From: Allorhizobium paknamense
Lineage (GTDB): Bacteria; Pseudomonadota; Alphaproteobacteria; Rhizobiales; Rhizobiaceae
DNA: 64,000 nt
Assembly: GCF_030815125.1 (NCBI RefSeq)
Contig: NZ_JAUSWH010000001.1
Coordinates: 62,001 to 126,000, forward strand
Direction of reading: 5' to 3'
In this document: one piece after another, positions 28,529-37,426 of the stretch
Layout: the number at the start of each line of letters is the position of its first letter
Numbering within the stretch: position 1 is the first letter of the stretch
The notes under the pieces: generated by a model
Database searches by the model: none
The model's input: the letters and a program-made list of their open reading frames with translations, nothing else
Told to the model about the DNA's origin: nothing
Translations under genes and position numbers: made by a program

Positions 28529-30313
28529 TCAGAACTCCCCGGCCGCCTCGCGCCGTCTCAGGTCGAGCTCCTCGCTGTAGCGGCGCAGGGTATGGCTTTC
28601 GGTCAACAGGCCTGCGGGGCGGTTTTCGACACGGTCATTGACGACGGCAAGCGCATCGCTCTGGGTGGAATCAAACAGGGCGGCGGCCTGCTTCACATTC
28701 ATGGTCGGCAGCAGCACATCCTTCTGGTATCGCAGGAAGCGCTCCAGGCTGACATCCTCACTGCTGCGTTCGAGGGGATCGGCATAGATTTCAGGCACGA
28801 GAATAATACCCGCATAGCGGCCATCGTCGCGGGTCATGATCACCCGCTGGGTCGAGCCCAGCGGAAACTGCTTGCGAAAGGCTTCCAGCCCCATGCTCAC
28901 CTTGGCGGTGCGCACATCGGCGCGCATCATCTTGCCCACGGTCAGATCGCGCACCCAGCCCACGTCATGGGCGCTGCGAATGGTTTCTCCGCGCAGGTGA
29001 AAGCGCCATGTGGCGAAGGAGTAGCCGAAGGAAACCCGCACCACCAGCGAGGTGGTGATGACGGCAGCCAGCACCAGCGCGGTAATGGGAAAATCTCCGG
29101 TCAGTTCCAGAGCCAGGAAGGTCATGGTCAGCGGCCCGCCGATCACGGCAGCGGCAAAGGCGCTCATGCCGACGACGGCATAGACGGCGGGTTCGACGCT
29201 GGCGCCATGAAAAAGCGGTGCGGCGAAGGCGAAAATCTTGCCGATCAATGCGCCCATGAACAGCGAAGCGAAGAACAGGCCGCCGCGAAACCCGGAACCG
29301 ATGGAGACGGCGCTGGCCACCGCTTTGAGCAGGAAGAGCGACCCCAGCGCCCAAAGGCTTGCCTCGCTGCTCATGTTCAAATGCAGTGCGCCATGGCCGC
29401 CCGACAGCACCTGCGGCGATACCAGTGCCAGAAGCCCGACGATAAAGCCACCGATAAAGGGCCGGAAAGGTTGCGCGATAGCGCTCTTGCGCGCCGTTTC
29501 CTCGATAAAGGACACCGCCTGCATGAGCGCGATGCCGATGGCGGCGCAAAGAATGCCGAGCACGATGGCGGGCACATAATCCGGCGGCGTGATGGCATCG
29601 ACGCCGCCAATCTCAAAGACCAGTCCGTGTTCGGAGATCTGATTGGCGACCATGCTGGCCACCAGCGCCGACACAATGACCGGGGCGAGCGACATCACGG
29701 TATAGGAGCCGATAATCAGTTCGATGGCGTAAAAAGCGCCGGTCAGCGGCGCGTCGAAGGCGGCGGCAATGGCGCCCGCTGCGCCGCAACCCACCATCAG
29801 CCGCAAGTCGGCGCGCCGCAGCTTCAGCTTCACGCCAAGCTTGGAGGCAGCCCCGGAAGCGATCTGCGTATAACCGGCCTCCAGCCCGACGGAGGCCCCG
29901 AAGCCGTTGGAAATGATGTTCTGGACGCAAACAATGATACTGTCTGTCAAGGACAGGCGTCCACCATGCAGCGCATTCGCCTCGATCGGGTCGATCATCG
30001 GTTTCTTGCGGGTGCGCGACAGAATGAAGAAAATCAGCCCGAGAATGACGCCGCCTGCCAGCGGACCAATCAGCACGATCTGGCCGGTGATATTGCTGCC
30101 GCTCAGCGTTCCATCGACACCGAAGATCAGCCGGTGCAGGCTATTGCTGAGAAAACTGACGAGAGCCACGAGCAGACCCGCCATCACCCCGACCAGCGCC
30201 GCCAGGATGACCAGGCCGATTTCCCCCCGCCGCAGCAGGGAATTCAGCCGCGACAGCCGCAGATTATCCAGAAAACTGGATGTGCTGGGAGATTGGTAGG
30301 GCTTGTTCAGCAT
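28529..30313 (-). CDS. CLC-type chloride channel/antiporter with CBS-like tail
   Basis: A 594-residue membrane protein of the CLC family with about eleven hydrophobic segments. It has the selectivity-filter regions GSGFRGGLFFASLFMGALIG (from ~residue 345) and the gating-glutamate segment as GLEAGYTQ in place of GREGP, keeping the glutamate. The later AVIGGPLTMTFLALELTGDF is a CLC hallmark. The C-terminal ~130 residues look like a CBS-pair domain (VGWVRDLTVGKMMRADVRT, FDSTQSDALAVVNDR). Ion specificity and channel-or-antiporter mode cannot be told. It is convergent with bla across a repeat. Confidence 0.9.
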   Translation of the reverse strand: MLNKPYQSPSTSSFLDNLRLSRLNSLLRRGEIGLVILAALVGVMAGLLVALVSFLSNSLHRLIFGVDGTLSGSNITGQIVLIGPLAGGVILGLIFFILSRTRKKPMIDPIEANALHGGRLSLTDSIIVCVQNIISNGFGASVGLEAGYTQIASGAASKLGVKLKLRRADLRLMVGCGAAGAIAAAFDAPLTGAFYAIELIIGSYTVMSLAPVIVSALVASMVANQISEHGLVFEIGGVDAITPPDYVPAIVLGILCAAIGIALMQAVSFIEETARKSAIAQPFRPFIGGFIVGLLALVSPQVLSGGHGALHLNMSSEASLWALGSLFLLKAVASAVSIGSGFRGGLFFASLFMGALIGKIFAFAAPLFHGASVEPAVYAVVGMSAFAAAVIGGPLTMTFLALELTGDFPITALVLAAVITTSLVVRVSFGYSFATWRFHLRGETIRSAHDVGWVRDLTVGKMMRADVRTAKVSMGLEAFRKQFPLGSTQRVIMTRDDGRYAGIILVPEIYADPLERSSEDVSLERFLRYQKDVLLPTMNVKQAAALFDSTQSDALAVVNDRVENRPAGLLTESHTLRRYSEELDLRRREAAGEF

Positions 30314-30369
30314 CTGCGGCTCACAGATTAAGGCTCACGCCTCTTTAAGATTGTCTTTTCGTGCCCCGC

Positions 30370-31224
30370 TTACGGGCAGGCCCCGACACTTGCGGGCGCA
30401 CTCGCCTCACTGTCAATGAGGCATTCAAACTGCATCTGGTCATAGGCCGGTTCCACATGATCCGGCGTCTCACGCATCACCGCATCATAATCCAGCGGCG
30501 TGTGCATGTGGGTAAGAATGGCCCGCTTCGGCTGCAATCGCTCGATCCACTCCAGCGATTGCGCAAGCGACAGGTGACTGGGATGCGGCTTATATTGCAG
30601 GGCATCGATGATGAGCACATCCAGCCCGTTAAGATGCGCCAGACTTTCCTCCGGAAAGTCGCTGACATCGCTGCAATAAGCGACATCGCCAATTCTCAAG
30701 CCCAGGGACAGAATATCGCCGTGCTGCTGCCCAAAGGGCGTGAGTGAGATTGCGCCGCCTGCGCCTTCTATGGAAAAGGGCTCGCCCAGCGTGTCCAGCA
30801 CCTGCGGTCTGACAATCGGCGGATAGCCGCTGCCTGCGGGCGTTTCCAGGCAGTAGCCGAAACCATCGGCTATACGGCGCATGGTTTCCGGCTCGGCATA
30901 GATCGGAATGCGGTGATGCTGGGTGATGAAATAGCCGCGCAGATCATCGATGCCGTGCAAGTGATCAGCATGGGCATGGGTATAGACCACGGCATCGATG
31001 GCGGTAACGCCTGCACGGATCATCTGCTCGCGGAAATCCGGCCCGGTATCGACCACAATGGTCGTCACCCCGCCATCGGGGGCAAATTGCTCGATCAGAA
31101 AAGCCGCACGGCTGCGGCGGTTCTTTGGATTGTCCGGATTGCAGGCACCCCAATCGCCATTGATCCGCGGCACGCCCGGTGAGGACGAGCAGCCCAGAAT
31201 GGTGAAGCGGCGCCTGTAATGCAT
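30370..31224 (-). CDS. MBL-fold metallohydrolase (PhnP-like)
   Basis: A 284-residue metallo-beta-lactamase-fold enzyme with the two-metal motif THAHADHLHG (HxHxDH), DTGPDFREQM before it, TPFGQQHGD and a late LTHMHTPLDYDAVM. The N-terminus FTILGCSSSPGVPRINGDWGACNP is typical of the PhnP/phosphoribosyl-cyclic-phosphodiesterase subgroup. The substrate is not known. It lies three bases after tatD and is third in metG-tatD-MBL, a gene order widely conserved in alphaproteobacteria. Confidence 0.88.
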   Translation of the reverse strand: MHYRRRFTILGCSSSPGVPRINGDWGACNPDNPKNRRSRAAFLIEQFAPDGGVTTIVVDTGPDFREQMIRAGVTAIDAVVYTHAHADHLHGIDDLRGYFITQHHRIPIYAEPETMRRIADGFGYCLETPAGSGYPPIVRPQVLDTLGEPFSIEGAGGAISLTPFGQQHGDILSLGLRIGDVAYCSDVSDFPEESLAHLNGLDVLIIDALQYKPHPSHLSLAQSLEWIERLQPKRAILTHMHTPLDYDAVMRETPDHVEPAYDQMQFECLIDSEASAPASVGACP

Positions 31225-31227
31225 TCC

Positions 31228-32010
31228 CTAAAGCCTCGGCATCTTTGAAAAACAACGAAAGGCATTGGCGGTGGTGATCTCCGCCATCTCAGCGTAGCTC
31301 AGGCCCTTCACCTCCGCCAGCACCTCTGCCGTATTCACCACATAGGAGGGTTCGTTGCGTTTTCCACGCCAGCGCTTCGGCGCGAGATAGGGTGCGTCGG
31401 TTTCCACCAGCAGCCGGTCCAGCGGCACGTCGCGCGCGATGTCGCGCAGTTCCTGCGATTTCGGGAAGGTCAGAATGCCGGAGAAGGAGATGAAACCACC
31501 AAGCTCCACGCCTGTCTTTGCCAGCATCTCACCGGCAGAGAAACAATGCAGGATGAAGGGAAAAGCGCCCTTCTCCGTTTCCTGCCGCAGGATCGCGGCC
31601 ATGTCGTCATCGGCGCTGCGGCTATGGATGACGAGCGGCAGCTGCGTGCGCCGCGCAGCCTCGATATGCCGCAAAAAGCCGGTTTTCTGGTCTTCCGGCG
31701 TCTGCGTATCGTAGAAATAATCGAGGCCGCATTCGCCGATGGCCACCACTTTTTCATGGGCCTCGGCCAGCCGCACCAGATCGTCGGCGGTGATGTCCAA
31801 TTCGTCACCGGCATTGTTCGGGTGGGTCCCGACAGAGCAGAAGACGGAAGGATAGCGGGTTGTCAGCGCCAGCAACCCTTCCAGCTTCGCCACGCGGGTG
31901 GAGATGGTCACCATCTGCTTGACGCCCGCATCATGGGCGCGCTTCACCAGATCGTCACGTTCCTCTTCGAAATCGGCGAAATCCAGATGGCAATGGGTAT
32001 CGATCAGCAT
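31228..32010 (-). CDS. tatD: TatD-family metal-dependent deoxyribonuclease
   Basis: A 260-residue TIM-barrel hydrolase with the TatD signature: N-terminal LIDTHCHLDF, VAIGECGLDYFYDTQTPEDQK, LPLVIHSRSADDDM, FILHCFSAG, and LLVETDAPYLAPKRWRGKRNEPSYV. The ATG at 32010 is chosen because the first metal ligands must follow within a few residues; the open frame extends 11 codons further. TatD proteins act as 3'-5' exonucleases in DNA quality control. Its start is four bases after the metG stop. Confidence 0.94.
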   Translation of the reverse strand: MLIDTHCHLDFADFEEERDDLVKRAHDAGVKQMVTISTRVAKLEGLLALTTRYPSVFCSVGTHPNNAGDELDITADDLVRLAEAHEKVVAIGECGLDYFYDTQTPEDQKTGFLRHIEAARRTQLPLVIHSRSADDDMAAILRQETEKGAFPFILHCFSAGEMLAKTGVELGGFISFSGILTFPKSQELRDIARDVPLDRLLVETDAPYLAPKRWRGKRNEPSYVVNTAEVLAEVKGLSYAEMAEITTANAFRCFSKMPRL

Positions 32011-32014
32011 CAAA

Positions 32015-33568
32015 TCAGGCCTTGTCTGCTTCCGGGGCAACATAGCGCGGGAAGACCGGCGATACGGCAGGAAGCTCCGTCCCTGGCGTCAGGCGGCCTG
32101 CCTCACCCAGCTTGGCGAAAACCCGGTCCTCGGGAGCAACGGCCACGAGGTCGAGAAGTTTCGCCGCACTGTCCGGCATGATTGGCTGAAAGAGAATGGC
32201 GATCTGGCGCACCACTTCCGCCGTGACATAAAGCACCGTCGCCATGCGGGCCACATCGGTCTTGCGCAGCACCCAGGGCTCCTGCGCGGCAAAGTAACGG
32301 TCTGCCTCATTGACGATGTTCATGATGGCGCCGACCGCCTTGTGGATCTGCTGGCGCGACATTTCCTCGCGGCAAATGCCAATGGCTTCATCAGCGGTGG
32401 CGAGAATGGCCTTGTCGGCATCGGTCAGCGGGCCGGGTTCCGGCACTTTGCCCTCAAGATTCTTGCCGATCATCGACAGCGAACGGCTGGCAAGATTGCC
32501 GATACCGTTGGCGAGATCGGCGTTGATGCGGGTGACGACAAGCTCTGGATTACAGTTGCCATCCTGCCCGAACGAAATTTCGCGGCAGAGAAAATAGCGG
32601 ACATTATCGAGGCCGAACTGCTGCAACAGATCGAAGGGATCAACGACATTGCCCAAGGACTTTGACATCTTCTCGCCCTTGTTCAGAACGAAGCCATGGG
32701 CATAGACGCGCTTGGGCAGCGGCAGGCCAGCCGACATCAGGAAGGCGGGCCAATAGACGGCGTGGAAACGGATGATGTCCTTGCCGATAATGTGGGCGTC
32801 CGCAGGCCAGTATTTGGCGCGCGGCCCGTTTTCATCGCTCAGATAGCCGGTGGCCGTAACGTAATTGGTCAGCGCATCCACCCAGACATACATGACATGC
32901 TTGTCATTGCCCGGCACCTTGATGCCCCAGTCGAAGGTGGTGCGCGAGACCGACAGGTCCTTGAGGCCGGACTTGACGAAGGAAATCACCTCGTTGCGGC
33001 GCTCGTTCGGCCCGATGAAATCCGGCTGATCCTCGTAGAGCTTCAGGAGCTTGTCTTCATAGGCGGAGAGCTTGAAGAAATAGCTTTCCTCCTCCACCCA
33101 TTCCACCGGCGTGCCCTGCGGTCCGTAGCGAACGCCATCGGCGCGGACTTCGGTTTCCTCTTCGGCGTAATAGGCTTCATCCCGCACGGAATACCAGCCG
33201 GCATAGCTATCCTTGTAGATATCGCCGTTCTTTTCCATGCGCTTCCAGATTTCCTGGCTGGCAGCATGGTGGCGGGGCTCGGTGGTGCGGATGAAATCAT
33301 CGTTCGAGGCATTCAGAAGCTTGCCCATCTCACGGAATTCATTGGAATTGCGCTCGGCAAGCGCTTCGGGCGTGATGCCTTCGTTACGCGCCGTCTGCTG
33401 CATTTTCTGGCCATGCTCATCCGTACCGGTGAGGAAGAAGACATCCTTGCCATCCAGCCGCTGGAAGCGGGCCATGGCATCCGTGGCGATCAGCTCATAG
33501 GCATGGCCGATATGCGGCTTGCCGTTCGGATAGGAAATGGCGGTGGTGATATAATAGGTGTCTTTCAT
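32015..33568 (-). CDS. metG: Methionyl-tRNA synthetase
   Basis: A 517-residue class Ia synthetase. HIGH at residues 19-22 ([10 protein letters not shown]), KMSKS near residue 299 ([15 protein letters not shown]) and an anticodon-binding helical domain with [13 protein letters not shown] and [11 protein letters not shown]. It lacks the C-terminal tRNA-binding dimer domain of E. coli MetG and the zinc knuckle, like other short alphaproteobacterial forms. It is first in metG-tatD-MBL. In several rhizobia I recall this set directly after tmk-holB; here it is 24 kb away. Confidence 0.97.
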   Translation of the reverse strand: MKDTYYITTAISYPNGKPHIGHAYELIATDAMARFQRLDGKDVFFLTGTDEHGQKMQQTARNEGITPEALAERNSNEFREMGKLLNASNDDFIRTTEPRHHAASQEIWKRMEKNGDIYKDSYAGWYSVRDEAYYAEEETEVRADGVRYGPQGTPVEWVEEESYFFKLSAYEDKLLKLYEDQPDFIGPNERRNEVISFVKSGLKDLSVSRTTFDWGIKVPGNDKHVMYVWVDALTNYVTATGYLSDENGPRAKYWPADAHIIGKDIIRFHAVYWPAFLMSAGLPLPKRVYAHGFVLNKGEKMSKSLGNVVDPFDLLQQFGLDNVRYFLCREISFGQDGNCNPELVVTRINADLANGIGNLASRSLSMIGKNLEGKVPEPGPLTDADKAILATADEAIGICREEMSRQQIHKAVGAIMNIVNEADRYFAAQEPWVLRKTDVARMATVLYVTAEVVRQIAILFQPIMPDSAAKLLDLVAVAPEDRVFAKLGEAGRLTPGTELPAVSPVFPRYVAPEADKA

Positions 33569-33713
33569 CGGGTTTGGCCCTTGGCGTGCACGTCTTATTG
33601 TTCTGATGGTCTGCCGCTCTTACCCCATGTTCAAAAAATACGAAACAACAAGTTTCAGCAAAGCAGGCCGCTTGCTATCCCTGCCGTCCTTGACGCAACC
33701 CCTCGCCCTTCGC

Positions 33714-33775
33714 TAGAGCATGTCGCGCAAAAGTGTGCAGCGGTTTTGCGATAACGACATGCGTTAAAACAAGAA
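33714..33775. repeat. Intergenic repeat, TAGAGCATGTCGCGCAAAAG type
   Basis: The segment TAGAGCATGTCGCGCAAAAG, GTGTGCAGCGGTTTTGCGAT and AACGACATGCGTTAAAAC contains palindrome GCATGTCG...CGACATGC with an inner CGCAAAA/TTTTGCG stem. This form is a familiar dispersed element in Rhizobiaceae. It lies in the gap upstream of metG. Confidence 0.7.
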
Positions 33776-33857
33776 CGTAAAGCACGTTGCATGAGGCTGA
33801 TAAGCCGCAACGGGCTTTAGACCCGGGCAAGCTTCAGGATTCGTGAAGGGAGAGACG

Positions 33858-34658
33858 TTGCCGGCCCATTTTGCCTTCGACCCCATGGTCTCTCTCTCCG
33901 GCTTTCTCGTCGGCGCGCTGGTCGGCATCACCGGCGTAGGGGGCGCATCCCTGATGACACCGCTGATGGTGCTGCTCTTCGGCATCCATCCCGCTACGGC
34001 GGTGGGCACGGATCTTCTCTACGCGGCAATCACCAAAATGGCAGGGGCCAGCGTGCACCACCGCAACGGCCATGTGCGCTGGCGGCTGGTCGGCGCGCTC
34101 AGCCTCGGCAGCATTCCGGCAAGCGCCATCACGCTCTGGCTGATGAGCGGCGTCGACCGCCGCAGCGGCCATGCGGTGGAGCTGTTGACCACCAGTCTCG
34201 GCATCATGCTGCTGGTGACAGCCATCATTCTGCTGTTTCGCGATCTGCTGGTGCGTTTCGAACTGAACTGGCTGAAAAGTCATAAGACGCCCTCTCCCCG
34301 CACCATTGCCATTGCAACCTTCTGCCTCGGCCTCGTGCTAGGTACGGTGGTCACGCTGACCTCGGTGGGGGCGGGCGCCATCGGCGTCACTGTGCTGCTG
34401 TTTCTCTATCCGCGCGCCGCCGTCAACGAGATTGTCGGCTCGGACATTGCCCATGCGATACCGCTGACGCTGGTGGGCGGACTGGGGTATTGGATGATCG
34501 GCGACGTCAACTGGGCTCTGCTGCTGTCGCTGCTGATCGGGTCAATCCCGGGGATTCTCCTGGGGAGTCATGCCGCGCCGCGGATGCCGGAGCGTATCAT
34601 ACGGCTTTTGCTGGCTTTTATCCTGGTCATCGTCGCGCTGAAGCTCATCCATAGCTGA
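33858..34658 (+). CDS. TSUP-family (TauE/SafE) permease
   Basis: A membrane protein of about 266 residues with seven to eight hydrophobic helices and the TSUP repeats: LSGFLVGALVGITGVGGASLMTPLMVLLFGIHPATAVGTDLLYAA and the second half LGTVVTLTSVGAGAIGVTVLL (quoted in parts: GITGVGGASLMTP, AVGTDLLYAA, TSVGAGAIG). The family exports or imports sulfite, sulfonates or organosulfur compounds. The start is unsure: TTG at 33858 has AGGGAGAG close by, GTG at 33843 and ATG at 33885 are alternatives. It is divergent from metG across a 289-base gap holding a repeat. Confidence 0.85.
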   Translation: MPAHFAFDPMVSLSGFLVGALVGITGVGGASLMTPLMVLLFGIHPATAVGTDLLYAAITKMAGASVHHRNGHVRWRLVGALSLGSIPASAITLWLMSGVDRRSGHAVELLTTSLGIMLLVTAIILLFRDLLVRFELNWLKSHKTPSPRTIAIATFCLGLVLGTVVTLTSVGAGAIGVTVLLFLYPRAAVNEIVGSDIAHAIPLTLVGGLGYWMIGDVNWALLLSLLIGSIPGILLGSHAAPRMPERIIRLLLAFILVIVALKLIHS

Positions 34659-34674
34659 GCAGCCATGCGCAAAA

Positions 34675-34706
34675 CCCCTTGATAAAGGGGCATTTCCTCC
34701 CCAAAT
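34675..34706 (+). promoter_or_regulatory. Sigma-32 (heat-shock) type promoter of hspQ
   Basis: CCCCTTGAT, 15 bases, CCCCAAAT fits the RpoH consensus (CCCTTGAA, 13-15, CCCCATNT) with one mismatch in the first element and a loose fit in the second. It lies 25 bases before the hspQ start codon. Confidence 0.6.
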
Positions 34707-34730
34707 ATGACAGGGAAAGGAAATGAAGCC

Positions 34731-35060
34731 ATGAAACAACGCATCGCAAAATTCGGAATCGGTGACATCGTCCGTCACAAGGTTTTCCCGTTCCGCGGCG
34801 TCGTGTTTGATGTCGATCCGGAATTCGCCAATACCGAGGAGTGGTGGAACGCCATTCCGCCGGAAATAAGGCCCAGCAAGGACCAGCCCTTCTACCACCT
34901 GCTGGCGGAAAACGATGAGTCGGAATATGTGGCCTACGTCTCGGAGCAGAACCTGGAGCATGATCAAAGCGGCCAGCCGCTAAGAAATCCGCAGGTTCAG
35001 CAGATTTTCGTGCAGGAAGGCGCAGGGCATTACAAGCCGCGCATGAACTTCGCGCACTAG
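34731..35060 (+). CDS. hspQ: Heat-shock protein HspQ (YccV-like, hemimethylated-DNA-binding fold)
   Basis: A 109-residue cytoplasmic protein. The start MKQRIAKFGIGDIVRHKVFPFRG and the DPEFANTEEWWNAIP, QPFYHLLAENDESEYVAYVSEQNLE segments are the HspQ/YccV family. In E. coli HspQ helps Lon specificity and is sigma-32 controlled; here a sigma-32-like promoter is visible, which fits. The ATG at 34731 has a GAAAGGAAATG ribosome-binding site. The stop TAG (35058-35060) begins a family 2 repeat, which is followed by a strong terminator. Confidence 0.93.
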   Translation: MKQRIAKFGIGDIVRHKVFPFRGVVFDVDPEFANTEEWWNAIPPEIRPSKDQPFYHLLAENDESEYVAYVSEQNLEHDQSGQPLRNPQVQQIFVQEGAGHYKPRMNFAH

Positions 35061-35162
35061 AGCATTTCCAGGAAAAGTGGAAGCCGGTTTTCCGTCCGGA
35101 AATGCGTAGAAACAAAGAGTTAGAGTGTTTCAATGTTTCCGTGAAACAATGAAACGCTCTAA
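35058..35162. repeat. Intergenic palindromic repeat, family 2, copy 1 (105 bp)
   Basis: TAGAGCATTTCC, GTGGAAGCCGGTTTTCCG, TCCGGAAATGCG, then TTAGAGTGTTTCAATG..GTTTCCGTGAAACAATG and AAACGCTCTAA. It holds two palindromic halves and is a near-identical inverted version of 48493-48598. Its first three bases are the hspQ stop codon. Confidence 0.85.
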
Positions 35163-35181
35163 TCCAAACTTCCTCCCAAGC

Positions 35182-35217
35182 CCCGCCTCTTTCTTATAAA
35201 AGAGGCGGGATTTTTTT
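35182..35217 (+). terminator. Strong terminator downstream of hspQ
   Basis: An 11-bp perfect stem CCCGCCTCTTT / AAAGAGGCGGG, loop CTTATA, then ATTTTTTT. It ends the hspQ transcript and faces the convergent acetyltransferase gene. Confidence 0.9.
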
Positions 35218-35233
35218 GAAGAGCGCAGTCTTT

Positions 35234-35692
35234 TTATCTCAACCGCTTTTCCATAAACAGGCTGAGCGGATCGAGCGCATAGCTTCCAAACGGACCACGC
35301 TCGACAAAGCCGAAGGCGCGGTAAAGCCCCAGCGCTTCCGGCTGGTGAATGCCCGTCTCCAGCCTGAGTGCGGAAAGACCAAGCGCCAGCGCCTCCTCCT
35401 CCAGACAGGCGAGCAGCTTTTTCCCGATGGAAAGCCCGCGCGAGGCGGGATCGACAAACATCCGCTTGATTTCTCCCGTGCCATCCCCGCTTTCCACCAG
35501 CGCCGCACATCCGACGATGTCGTTGTGATGCCGGGCGGTGAAGAACTTCACCTCGGGCTTTTCCAGCGCCGAGACATCCAGAAGATGATTGCTTTCGGAC
35601 GGATAAAGCGCCGCCATATAAGCATCCGACTGGGCCAGTAGCGCCAGCACCTTTGGCTGGCGAGGCGGCTCTTTTGCAATGATGACGGTCAT
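35234..35692 (-). CDS. GNAT-family N-acetyltransferase
   Basis: A 152-residue protein with the GNAT core: GEIKRMFVDPASRGLSIGKKLLACLEEEA (R-G-x-G-x-G/A acetyl-CoA loop as RGLSIGKK) and the following LRLETGIHQPEALGLYRAFGF with ERGPFGSY at the end. The ATG at 35692 gives MTVIIAKEPPRQPK, a compact start. The substrate cannot be read from the sequence. It is convergent with hspQ across the terminator. Confidence 0.85.
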   Translation of the reverse strand: MTVIIAKEPPRQPKVLALLAQSDAYMAALYPSESNHLLDVSALEKPEVKFFTARHHNDIVGCAALVESGDGTGEIKRMFVDPASRGLSIGKKLLACLEEEALALGLSALRLETGIHQPEALGLYRAFGFVERGPFGSYALDPLSLFMEKRLR

Positions 35693-35754
35693 TAAAATAC
35701 CCAGGATACGGAATTTGGTGTATGCCGAACGGGAATGACCCGAAAGGCAGGAAG

Positions 35755-36171
35755 ATGCAAGCCGCATTGATCATCATGACCATACTGGGCTGCAATGACA
35801 GTGTCAGCCAGTGCCAGTATATCGCGACCGCCGAACAACGCTGGGTCTCGCTGGAGATGTGCAATGGCGATTCGGAAAAGGTGCTGGCGCATTTTTCCAA
35901 CGTGAATTACCCAAGCGTCGTCGCCGTTTGCCAGAAGCAGGATTTGGCGCAGAACGCAACGAAGGTTCCCTCACCCGCCACCCCGTCCAAAAACGATCCG
36001 GCACCCGAAAAACCCATGCCGGAAGCGGAAAAGCGCTCCTTTGCCCAACGTGCCGTTGGTTATATCCGCGAGGTGATACCGGGCAAACGGGATATGAAGC
36101 TGGCTTTCGAAAAGCCGCTGCATGTGGTGACCAGCACCTATACCTGGGTGGCCAAGAAGCTGGATCGATAA
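35755..36171 (+). CDS. Small exported protein of unknown function
   Basis: A 138-residue protein I do not recognise. It begins MQAALIIMTILGCNDSVSQC, a hydrophobic start ending in small residues, consistent with export. Cysteines fall in two pairs (GCNDSVSQC, EMC and AVC), so a disulfide is likely. A Pro/Ser-rich linker (VPSPATPSKNDPAPEKPMP) leads to a basic C-terminal helical part ending VTSTYTWVAKKLDR. GGCAGGAAG precedes the ATG at 35755; an upstream ATG at 35722 would add 11 residues. It is divergent from the acetyltransferase gene. Confidence 0.65.
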   Translation: MQAALIIMTILGCNDSVSQCQYIATAEQRWVSLEMCNGDSEKVLAHFSNVNYPSVVAVCQKQDLAQNATKVPSPATPSKNDPAPEKPMPEAEKRSFAQRAVGYIREVIPGKRDMKLAFEKPLHVVTSTYTWVAKKLDR

Positions 36172-36307
36172 AGTCCAGGCCCGGAAGCTGGAACCGGTCT
36201 TCTGAAAATCCGATGAAAAACCGAGATTTTCTGTAGGGTTTTGTTTTTGCATTGCATTTTCGTAAATCTTCTTCCCACGCCGGGCTTCGATGCTCTATAA
36301 CCGGGCA

Positions 36308-37426
36308 ATGACCAAGGATGTGGCAAGCGGAGAGGGCACGGAAGGCGCGGCGCGCAAGCCGGGCGGCGTGCTGCGCACCGGCTGGACCACGGGCGCCTGC
36401 GCCACCGCCGCCGCCAAGGCTGCGTATACCGCCCTGTTGACCGGCACATTCCCCGATCCGGTCAGCATTCGCCTGCCGAAAGGGCAGGAACCAGCCTTTG
36501 CGCTTGCGGTAGAACGGCTTGAAGCGGGCGCGGCGATGGCAGGCATCATCAAGGACGCGGGCGACGACCCGGATGTGACTCATGGTGCAACAGTCATCGC
36601 CACCATCCGCCTCGGCCCAACGGGTGCCGGTATACGCTTCTTTGCCGGTGAAGGGGTCGGCACCGTCACCCGCCCCGGCTTGCCGCTGGCCATCGGCGAA
36701 CCGGCCATCAATCCCGTACCCCGGCAGATGATGATGGCCGAGCTTCAAGCCGTGGCGCTGGCTAAGGGCGTACCAGCCGATATCGATGTGACGCTGTCTA
36801 TTCCCGGCGGCGCGGAGATTGCCCAGAAAACCTGGAACCCGAGGCTTGGCATTGTCGGCGGGCTCTCCATTCTCGGCACCACAGGCATCGTCCATCCTTT
36901 TTCCTGTGCGGCCTGGATACATTCCATTCATCGCGGCGTGGATGTGGCGCGCGCCATGGGGCTTTCCCATGTGCTGGGCGCCACAGGCTCCACCTCTGAA
37001 CAGGCCGCCCAGGCCTTTCATGCCCTGCCGGCCGAGGCCCTGCTGGACATGGGCGATTTCGCAGGCGGCCTGCTCAAATATCTGCGCCAGCATCCGGTCG
37101 AACGGCTGACCCTTGCCGGTGGCTTCGCCAAAATGGCAAAGCTCGCACAGGGCGCGCTCGACCTGCACTCCTCCCGAAGCCAGATCGATAACCGTTTTCT
37201 CGCCTCGCTAATTCCGGATCGGTCCCCCGAACTGGCTGAGCGCGTGCTTGCCGCCAATACCGCGCTGGACGCGCTGGAACTGGCGCGGGAACGGGGGATC
37301 GATCTCGCCTCTCCCGTCGCACAGCTGGCACGGCAGACCGCGCTCGATACGCTGAAGGGCGCACCGGTGGCCGTGGAGGTGATGGTGATTGACCGGAAGG
37401 GAAATATCCTTGCCCGGTCCCCATGA
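36308..37426 (+). CDS. cbiD: Cobalt-precorrin-5B C1-methyltransferase
   Basis: A 372-residue enzyme of corrin-ring synthesis (anaerobic-type name CbiD). The N-terminal LRTGWTTGACATAAAKAAY is the family signature, followed by IPGGAEIAQKTWNPRLGIVGGLSILGT (read here in parts) and LAGGFAKMAKLAQGALDLHS. It overlaps cobK by 17 bases and the two form an operon. The start ATG at 36308 is chosen; an ATG at 36290 lies six codons upstream. No cobalamin riboswitch B12 box was found in the 136 bases before it. The other corrin genes must be elsewhere. Confidence 0.92.
   Translation: MTKDVASGEGTEGAARKPGGVLRTGWTTGACATAAAKAAYTALLTGTFPDPVSIRLPKGQEPAFALAVERLEAGAAMAGIIKDAGDDPDVTHGATVIATIRLGPTGAGIRFFAGEGVGTVTRPGLPLAIGEPAINPVPRQMMMAELQAVALAKGVPADIDVTLSIPGGAEIAQKTWNPRLGIVGGLSILGTTGIVHPFSCAAWIHSIHRGVDVARAMGLSHVLGATGSTSEQAAQAFHALPAEALLDMGDFAGGLLKYLRQHPVERLTLAGGFAKMAKLAQGALDLHSSRSQIDNRFLASLIPDRSPELAERVLAANTALDALELARERGIDLASPVAQLARQTALDTLKGAPVAVEVMVIDRKGNILARSP

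Noticed and set aside
28592-30331. Plus-strand open frame of 579 codons opposite the CLC gene
   Set aside because: Antisense shadow rich in His, Gln and Asp; no domain.
36172-36307. Cobalamin riboswitch before cbiD
   Set aside because: No B12 box or expected stems were seen in the leader; the same was true before cobQ.
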